DNA of 28,272 nucleotides from Cellvibrionales bacterium UBA4495 (GTDB lineage: Bacteria > Pseudomonadota > Gammaproteobacteria > Pseudomonadales > Porticoccaceae), in NCBI GenBank assembly GCA_002388905.1, contig DGNJ01000124.1, positions 65,976-94,247 of the forward strand. The letters run 5' to 3'. The notes under the pieces were generated by a model. That model searched no databases. It saw only the letters and a program-made list of their open reading frames with translations, and was not told the DNA's origin. The translations under genes and the position numbers were made by a program. Positions 22,662 to 28,272 of this stretch are shown in pieces. The number at the start of each line of letters is the position of its first letter. Positions within the stretch are counted from its first letter, which is position 1.

Positions 22662-25600
22662 ATGCCTGACTTCGATGAAGACCTGTTTTTTCAGCGCCTG
22701 GCGACATTGGCGGAAGATTCGCCCGCGTCCCACAAGGCCGAGGAGCTGGTCCCATTCGGCAAGAAAGTCATCGAATACCTGCCCCGGGAGGAGCTGGCGG
22801 ACGAACCCGTCAATGATGTCGCCGGCCGGGTCAACAGCCTCTGGGAATTCATGCAGCACCTGGAACCGCAGCGGCCCAAGATCCGGGTCTTCAACCCGAT
22901 ACTGGAAGAAGACGGCTGGGTCAGCGATTACACCAATATCTTCATCGTGCGCCGCAATATGCCTTTTCTGGTGGATTCCGTGCGTATCGAGCTCAACCGC
23001 CGGGGCCTCAATATCCATACCCTGAAAAGCACGATTCTGACCGTTTCCCGGGACAGTAACTGTCGCCTGCAGAGCGCCTTTGCCGATGCCGAAGCGGGGG
23101 ACAGTCACCGGGAAGCGGCTATTTTGATCCAGGTGGACCTGCATTCCTCGCGGGAAGAGCATGAAGAGCTCGCCGCCGAAATCGCCGAGGTCCTCGCCGA
23201 TGTGGAGGTGGTTACCGACGACCACGGTCCCATGATGGCCGCTACGGAAGAAATTATCGAGCATCTGCGCCCGGATCCCAGCGGCCTGGACGGCGAGGAC
23301 CTGGAGGAGGTGCTGGCCTTTCTCCAGTGGCTTGTGGACGGCTATTTCACCTTTCTCGGTTATGCGGAGTACCAGCTCGAGGAGGACGATACCGGCCATT
23401 TGCTGGTGTCTCGTCCGGACCGGCGCCTGGGTGTGTTCCGGCGCCACCCGGATTCGCCGGATGCCCCCGGCGAGGAAAGACCGGGCTCGGGGCGGGAGGC
23501 ATTCTACGGCAGCGCTGCACCGCTGGCATTCACCAAGTCCGCCGAGCGTTCCCGCGTACACCGCGATGCCTATTCCGATTACATCATCATCAAGCGTTAC
23601 ACTGACGACGGCGCCATCGTCGGCGAATACCGGATCCTGGGACTTTACACCTCGCCGGTCTATACCCGGAGCCCGTCGGCTATTCCCCTTATCCGCCTTA
23701 AGGTCAGGCAGGTGATCGAGCGCTTCGGGCTGCCGCCGGGCAGCCATGACGACAAATCCCTTCGCCAGCTGATTGAGGTGCATCCCCGGGATGAACTCTT
23801 CCACAGCTCCGGGGACGAGCTGTACCGCACCCTGATGGGTATCTGGCAGATCAACGAGCGGCGTATGGTGCGCCTGTTCATGCGGGTCGACCCTTTCGAG
23901 AAGTTCGTTAGTTGCATCGTCTATTTCCCCCGGGATATTTACCGGACCCAGGTTCGCCAGCAGGTGGAAGACCTGCTTAAACAGGCGCTGGATTCGAGGG
24001 AGTGCGATTTCACCACCTACTTCTCCGAATCGGTGCTGGCACGAACCCAGTATGTGCTGCGCATCGACTCGGATCGTTATCGGGATGTGGACCGGGACGA
24101 ACTGGAGCAGCGCATCATCAGCCTGACGCGGGACTGGGGCGAGGAACTGATGAAGGCATCCATCGAGGCCTGGGGCGAAGAGCTGGGGCGGCGGCGGGCA
24201 AACCGCTACCGCCATGCCTTCCCCGCCAGTTACCGCGATCATTTCGAGCCCCGGGAGGCGATTCACGATATCGCCCTGTTCGAACCCCTGAGCGGAGAGG
24301 ACGAGATCGCCATGGCCTTCTACCAGCCGGTCGGGGCCGAACACAACATCATGCGGTTCAAGCTTTTCCACCTCAACCGGCAACTGGAGCTTTCCGAACT
24401 GGTGCCCATGCTGGAAAACCTGGGTTTTCGGGTTCTCGGCGAGCATCCCTATCATCTCGATCCGGAACAGGGCGAGGATGTCTGGCTTCACGATTTCACG
24501 CTCAAGTTCGGACTCGATGTGGCTGTGGATGTCTCCGCCGTGCGCGGGCAATTCGAAACAGCTTTTTCCGCCATCTGGCACGGCGATACGGAGAACGACC
24601 TGTTCAACCGCCTGGTAATCGGTGCCCGCCTGGAATGGCGCAGCGTGGCGCTGCTTCGCCTCTACGCGCGCTACTTAAAGCAGCTCGCCGCGGCCACAAG
24701 CCACGAATTCATCGCCGAGACCCTGGCCAACAATCTGGAGATCACCCGCAATCTTATTGCCCTGTTCCACAGTACCTTCGACCCCCGGCTTTCCGGCCAC
24801 GATACCGAGGGCGGCCGTGCCGAACGACTATCCCGCAAAATACGTGAAGGACTCGATGCCGTCGCCAACCTCAACGAGGACCAGGTGCTGCGAGGCTACC
24901 TGCAGCTTATCGAGGCGACGGTCCGTACCAACTACTTTCAGCAACGACCGGAGGGCGGGCACAAACCCTATATTTCCATCAAGCTCATGCCCCAACAGGT
25001 GGATATGGCGCCCCCGCCCCGTCCCCTCTACGAGATCTTCGTGTACTCGCCGCGTTTGGAAGGCGTGCATCTGCGGGCGGGCAAGGTGGCCCGGGGCGGC
25101 ATACGATGGTCCGACCGTCCCGAGGATTACCGTACCGAGGTGCTGGGACTGGTCAAGGCCCAGCAGGTCAAGAATGCGGTGATCGTGCCCACCGGCGCCA
25201 AGGGCGGGTTCGTCGCCAAAAAGGCGGATCGCCGGGCCGGGCGGGAGGCATTCCAGGAGGAGGGTATCGCCGCTTACCGGCTGTTCATGCGCGGCATGCT
25301 CGATGTCACCGACAACCTGGTGGGCGGCGAGGTGGTACCACCCCCGGACGTGGTGCGGCGGGACGAGGACGATACCTATCTGGTGGTGGCGGCGGACAAG
25401 GGCACGGCCACCTTTTCGGATATCGCCAATGAAATTTCCGCACAATACAATCACTGGCTCGGGGATGCCTTCGCCTCCGGTGGCAGCCACGGTTACGATC
25501 ACAAGAAAATGGGTATTACCGCCCGCGGTGCCTGGGTGGCGGTCCAGCGCCATTTCCGGGAGCTGGGTCTCAATACCCAGGAAGATCAATTTACGGCCAT

Positions 25601-27545
25601 CGGCATCGGTGACATGGGCGGCGACGTGTTCGGCAACGGCATGCTGCAATCGGACAGGGTTCGCCTCCTGGCCGCTTTCAATCACCAGCATATTTTTATC
25701 GATCCGGACCCGGACCCCGGCGCTGCTTTCGCGGAGCGCCGCCGCCTGTTCGATCTGCCCCGGTCATCCTGGGAAGACTACGACCCGGAGCGCATATCCG
25801 AGGGCGGCGGCGTGTTTTCCCGCTCCGCCAAGTCCATCGAACTGTCGCGGCAGATTCGGGAGGCATTCGAGATCGAGGAGTCCCGGCTGGAACCGGACCA
25901 GCTTATCAACCGTTTGCTCAGGGCGCCCGTGGACCTGATCTGGAACGGTGGTATCGGCACTTACGTGAAAGCCTCGAACGAGAGCCACCAGGCGGTGGGG
26001 GATAAAATCAACGACAGCCTCAGGGTGGATGGACGCGACCTGCGCTGCCGGGTGTTCGGCGAGGGCGGCAACCTGGGCATGACCCAGCCGGGGCGTATCG
26101 AATACAGCCTGGCCGGCGGCCTGTGCAACACCGACTTTATCGACAATGCCGGCGGCGTGGACTGCTCTGACCACGAGGTCAATATCAAGATCCTTCTCAA
26201 CGGACTGGTGGCTGACGAGGATCTCACCAACAAGCAGCGCAACGAATTTCTCGAGAAAATGACTGACGAGGTGGCCGACCTGGTGCTCCAGGATATCTAC
26301 CGGCAGACCCAGTCCATTTCCATTGCCCGGCGCCGGTGCCGACAGAATTTCATGGAGTACTGGCAGTGTATCAGCGCCTGGGAGGGAGCCGGGCGCCTGG
26401 ATCGTCGCCTGGAGTCCCTGCCCGACGACGAGGAGATGGCCGAGCGCGAGAAACGGGAACAGTGTCTGACCCGGCCGGAACTGGCAGTGCTGGTTTCCTA
26501 CGCCAAGATCCTGCTCAAGGAGTCCATTGCCGCATCCGATCTGCCCGATCTCGCCTATAGTGCGCGCATGCTTACCGGCGCTTTTCCCGAACCCCTGGTG
26601 ACACGCTTTGGCAGTGCCCTGGGCCGCCACGGCCTGCGCCGGGAAATTATCGTCAATCAGCTGGCCAATGAAGTCGTCGACCTCATGGGGCTGACCTTTT
26701 GTCAGTACCACGCCACCGCCACCGGTGCGCCGCTATCGGAAGTGGTGCGCGCCTTCTGCGTGGCCAGGGATATTTTCAGTCTGGAGCGGCGCTGGCACGA
26801 AGTGGAAAACCTGGATTACCGGATTTCCGCCGACCGCCAGTACCAGCTTTTCCAGCGCCTGATGCGGGTTACCCGGCGCGCATGCCGCTGGCTGTTGCGC
26901 AACCGGCCGCCGGGCGGGGACCCGGGCCGGGAATCGGGCCTCTATGCCGAACATATCGGTGAATTTCACGAGCTGATGCCGCAATTGCTCGACGAGGAGC
27001 TGCAATGCCGGGTCAAGGAGGAGTCCTCGGAACTGATGGAACTGGGGCTCAGCGAGGAAACCGCGGCCCTGCTGGCCTACCCGGATAATTTCTTTCTGGG
27101 TTTCGGTGCCTCGGAGATTGCCAGGCATACCGGCAAGGGCATGGCGCTGGTGGCCAGGCTCTATCACCGGGTCGGCGTCGAACTGGAGCTGGACTGGTTC
27201 GCCCGGCAACTGGTGGACCTGGAGACGGTGACCAAGTGGCAGGACTTTGCCCGGGAATCCCTGATTGACGACCTGGAACAGCAGCGACGTGCCCTGACCC
27301 GCCACCTGCTCGAGAGCGTTGAATCCGCTGACGATATCGCCCCCGTCTTTTCCCGCTGGCAGGAGGATCAGGCCGGTCTGCTTGAACGCTGGTTGCAGGT
27401 GGTGAAAGAATTGCGCCAGGCGCCGGCGATGGATTTCGCGATCTGTTCCTACGCGCTCAAGGAGTTTACCCAACTCGTGGCGGCCACGGGCCGGGTAAAC
27501 GATGGCGACGAACGGGCCGATGCCGGCCCGGACGATCGCCGGTAG
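22662..27545 (+). CDS. gdhB: NAD-specific glutamate dehydrogenase, 180-kDa class
   Basis: 1627 residues, as expected for the large (L-180) class; the Pseudomonas aeruginosa enzyme is about 1620. It oxidises glutamate to 2-oxoglutarate and ammonia with NAD, mainly for catabolism of glutamate and arginine. The N-terminal half holds the ACT-like regulatory segments; the catalytic core is at about 750-1250. Visible core motifs: RGGIRWSDRPEDYRTEVLGL (about 808-830), VPTGAKGGFV with the catalytic-type Lys (about 842-851), the nucleotide-binding GIGDMGGDVFGNGML (about 980-995) and GGVDCSDHEVNIKI (about 1164-1177). The C-terminal domain is intact. AGGAAG lies 6 bases before the ATG. The ppnN start follows after 24 bases, so the two are probably co-transcribed. 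Confidence 0.96.
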   Translation: MPDFDEDLFFQRLATLAEDSPASHKAEELVPFGKKVIEYLPREELADEPVNDVAGRVNSLWEFMQHLEPQRPKIRVFNPILEEDGWVSDYTNIFIVRRNMPFLVDSVRIELNRRGLNIHTLKSTILTVSRDSNCRLQSAFADAEAGDSHREAAILIQVDLHSSREEHEELAAEIAEVLADVEVVTDDHGPMMAATEEIIEHLRPDPSGLDGEDLEEVLAFLQWLVDGYFTFLGYAEYQLEEDDTGHLLVSRPDRRLGVFRRHPDSPDAPGEERPGSGREAFYGSAAPLAFTKSAERSRVHRDAYSDYIIIKRYTDDGAIVGEYRILGLYTSPVYTRSPSAIPLIRLKVRQVIERFGLPPGSHDDKSLRQLIEVHPRDELFHSSGDELYRTLMGIWQINERRMVRLFMRVDPFEKFVSCIVYFPRDIYRTQVRQQVEDLLKQALDSRECDFTTYFSESVLARTQYVLRIDSDRYRDVDRDELEQRIISLTRDWGEELMKASIEAWGEELGRRRANRYRHAFPASYRDHFEPREAIHDIALFEPLSGEDEIAMAFYQPVGAEHNIMRFKLFHLNRQLELSELVPMLENLGFRVLGEHPYHLDPEQGEDVWLHDFTLKFGLDVAVDVSAVRGQFETAFSAIWHGDTENDLFNRLVIGARLEWRSVALLRLYARYLKQLAAATSHEFIAETLANNLEITRNLIALFHSTFDPRLSGHDTEGGRAERLSRKIREGLDAVANLNEDQVLRGYLQLIEATVRTNYFQQRPEGGHKPYISIKLMPQQVDMAPPPRPLYEIFVYSPRLEGVHLRAGKVARGGIRWSDRPEDYRTEVLGLVKAQQVKNAVIVPTGAKGGFVAKKADRRAGREAFQEEGIAAYRLFMRGMLDVTDNLVGGEVVPPPDVVRRDEDDTYLVVAADKGTATFSDIANEISAQYNHWLGDAFASGGSHGYDHKKMGITARGAWVAVQRHFRELGLNTQEDQFTAIGIGDMGGDVFGNGMLQSDRVRLLAAFNHQHIFIDPDPDPGAAFAERRRLFDLPRSSWEDYDPERISEGGGVFSRSAKSIELSRQIREAFEIEESRLEPDQLINRLLRAPVDLIWNGGIGTYVKASNESHQAVGDKINDSLRVDGRDLRCRVFGEGGNLGMTQPGRIEYSLAGGLCNTDFIDNAGGVDCSDHEVNIKILLNGLVADEDLTNKQRNEFLEKMTDEVADLVLQDIYRQTQSISIARRRCRQNFMEYWQCISAWEGAGRLDRRLESLPDDEEMAEREKREQCLTRPELAVLVSYAKILLKESIAASDLPDLAYSARMLTGAFPEPLVTRFGSALGRHGLRREIIVNQLANEVVDLMGLTFCQYHATATGAPLSEVVRAFCVARDIFSLERRWHEVENLDYRISADRQYQLFQRLMRVTRRACRWLLRNRPPGGDPGRESGLYAEHIGEFHELMPQLLDEELQCRVKEESSELMELGLSEETAALLAYPDNFFLGFGASEIARHTGKGMALVARLYHRVGVELELDWFARQLVDLETVTKWQDFARESLIDDLEQQRRALTRHLLESVESADDIAPVFSRWQEDQAGLLERWLQVVKELRQAPAMDFAICSYALKEFTQLVAATGRVNDGDERADAGPDDRR

Positions 27546-27569
27546 TCATTGTCTGGTGAGCAGTACTCA

Positions 27570-28272
27570 ATGAATAAAATCCGCCACGCTGCGATTCGGC
27601 CGCTCAGTACCCTCAACCTGCTTTCCCAGCAGGAAATCCAGGGACTGGCCACCACCCGCCGGGATGTCTTCCGGCTCTTCCGCGACTGTGCCCTGGCTAT
27701 CCTCAACACCGATAGCGCCAAGGACGATGCCACCCAGATCATGGAGGCCTACGCGGACTTCGACATCCGCCTGGTACCCCAGCCCCGGGGGCTCAAGATG
27801 GAGGTTTTCAACGCGCCGGCCCAGGCATTTGTCGATGGCGAGATGATCCGCGGCATCCAGGAACATTTGTTTTCGGCTCTGCGCGATATCGTCTACACCG
27901 ACTACAAGATCGAGGGCTACCTGCAAAGCGAGCCACCCACCCCGGGAGAAGTCACCGATGCGGTTTTCCGAATCCTGCGCAATGCCCGGGTGGTGCGTCC
28001 CGGCCTGCCCCCGGACCTGGTTGTGTGCTGGGGCGGTCACGCCATCTCCCGGTACGAATACGACTATTCCAAGGAGGTGGGTTTCCAGTTGGGACTGAGG
28101 GGCCTGAATATCGTCACCGGTTGCGGCATCGGCGCCATGAAGGGGCCCATGAAGGGGGCCGCGGTGGGCCATGCCAAGCAGCAGAACAAGCAGGGGCGCT
28201 ATATCGGGATCAGCGAACCGGGCATTATCGCGTCCGAGTCGCCCAATGCCATCGTCAACGAACTGGTGATCA
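27570..28272 (+). CDS. ppnN: Nucleotide 5'-monophosphate nucleosidase PpnN (partial)
   Basis: The first 234 codons; the right edge of the window cuts the gene (E. coli PpnN has 454). The N-terminal domain (STLNLLSQQEIQGL to about residue 140) and the start of the LOG/Rossmann domain closely follow E. coli YgdH/PpnN: VVCWGGHAI (151-159), TGCGIGAMKGPMKGAAVGHA (183-202) and ISEPGIIASESPNAIVNEL near the end. PpnN cleaves purine and pyrimidine nucleoside monophosphates to base and ribose 5-phosphate, and in E. coli is stimulated by (p)ppGpp. GGTGAG lies 9 bases before the ATG. It follows gdhB at 24 bases. Confidence 0.93.
   Translation, partial: MNKIRHAAIRPLSTLNLLSQQEIQGLATTRRDVFRLFRDCALAILNTDSAKDDATQIMEAYADFDIRLVPQPRGLKMEVFNAPAQAFVDGEMIRGIQEHLFSALRDIVYTDYKIEGYLQSEPPTPGEVTDAVFRILRNARVVRPGLPPDLVVCWGGHAISRYEYDYSKEVGFQLGLRGLNIVTGCGIGAMKGPMKGAAVGHAKQQNKQGRYIGISEPGIIASESPNAIVNELVI

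Noticed and set aside
22659..24581. Minus-strand open frame of 640 codons opposite gdhB
   Set aside because: GdhB is intact and conserved through this region; the antisense translation matches no family I know.

Overview
The window is about 28 kb of GC-rich, densely coding chromosome from a gammaproteobacterium. The evidence is TamA/TamB, a divergent CpxR/CpxP-type pair with a CpxR box, a 180-kDa class NAD-glutamate dehydrogenase, a PpnN-type nucleosidase, Fur boxes and TonB-dependent receptors. A free-living, possibly marine or halotolerant lineage is a reasonable inference, but the genus cannot be named from sequence alone. I see no insertion sequence, prophage, CRISPR array, tRNA or rRNA. 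No gene-free stretch exceeds 300 bases.

Left part (1-7351): The start of a response regulator gene (minus strand, cut by the window edge) is divergent from a small His-rich periplasmic protein of the CpxP/Spy/ZraP family. A canonical GTAAA-N5-GTAAA CpxR box lies between them. After a good terminator comes a Fur-box promoter, then a FhuE-like siderophore receptor, a PepSY-TM inner-membrane protein resembling ferrisiderophore reductases (FoxB type), and a large MMPL/RND exporter. All three read the same way, and the first two look like one iron-acquisition unit.

Middle (7352-10888): A second, FecA-like TonB receptor on the minus strand has its own Fur box and terminator. Divergent from it is a stand-alone leuB with a strong sigma70-type promoter and a perfect FNR/ANR-type palindrome upstream.

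Minus-strand block (10889-22409), given here in transcription order from the right: a CmpX-like small mechanosensitive-channel protein, an MgtE-like protein reduced to its cytosolic regulatory domains plus one membrane helix, and a full MgtE magnesium transporter. These three overlap by 14 and 11 bases and must be one operon. Then come an SMP-30/gluconolactonase family enzyme, tamA-tamB (4-base overlap; outer-membrane protein and phospholipid transport machinery), and ppk1 (polyphosphate kinase) with its own promoter.

Right part (22662-28272): gdhB (NAD-glutamate dehydrogenase, 1627 aa) is followed 24 bases later by the first half of ppnN, cut by the window edge.

Most content is housekeeping or envelope/ion homeostasis. 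The least conventional item is the mechanosensitive channel / MgtE-regulatory-domain / MgtE operon. Next are the His-rich CpxP-like protein, the receptor-reductase-exporter run with a DPFA-repeat loop in the exporter, and the FNR-like site upstream of leuB. I found no clear evidence for a wholly new defence or mobile system.
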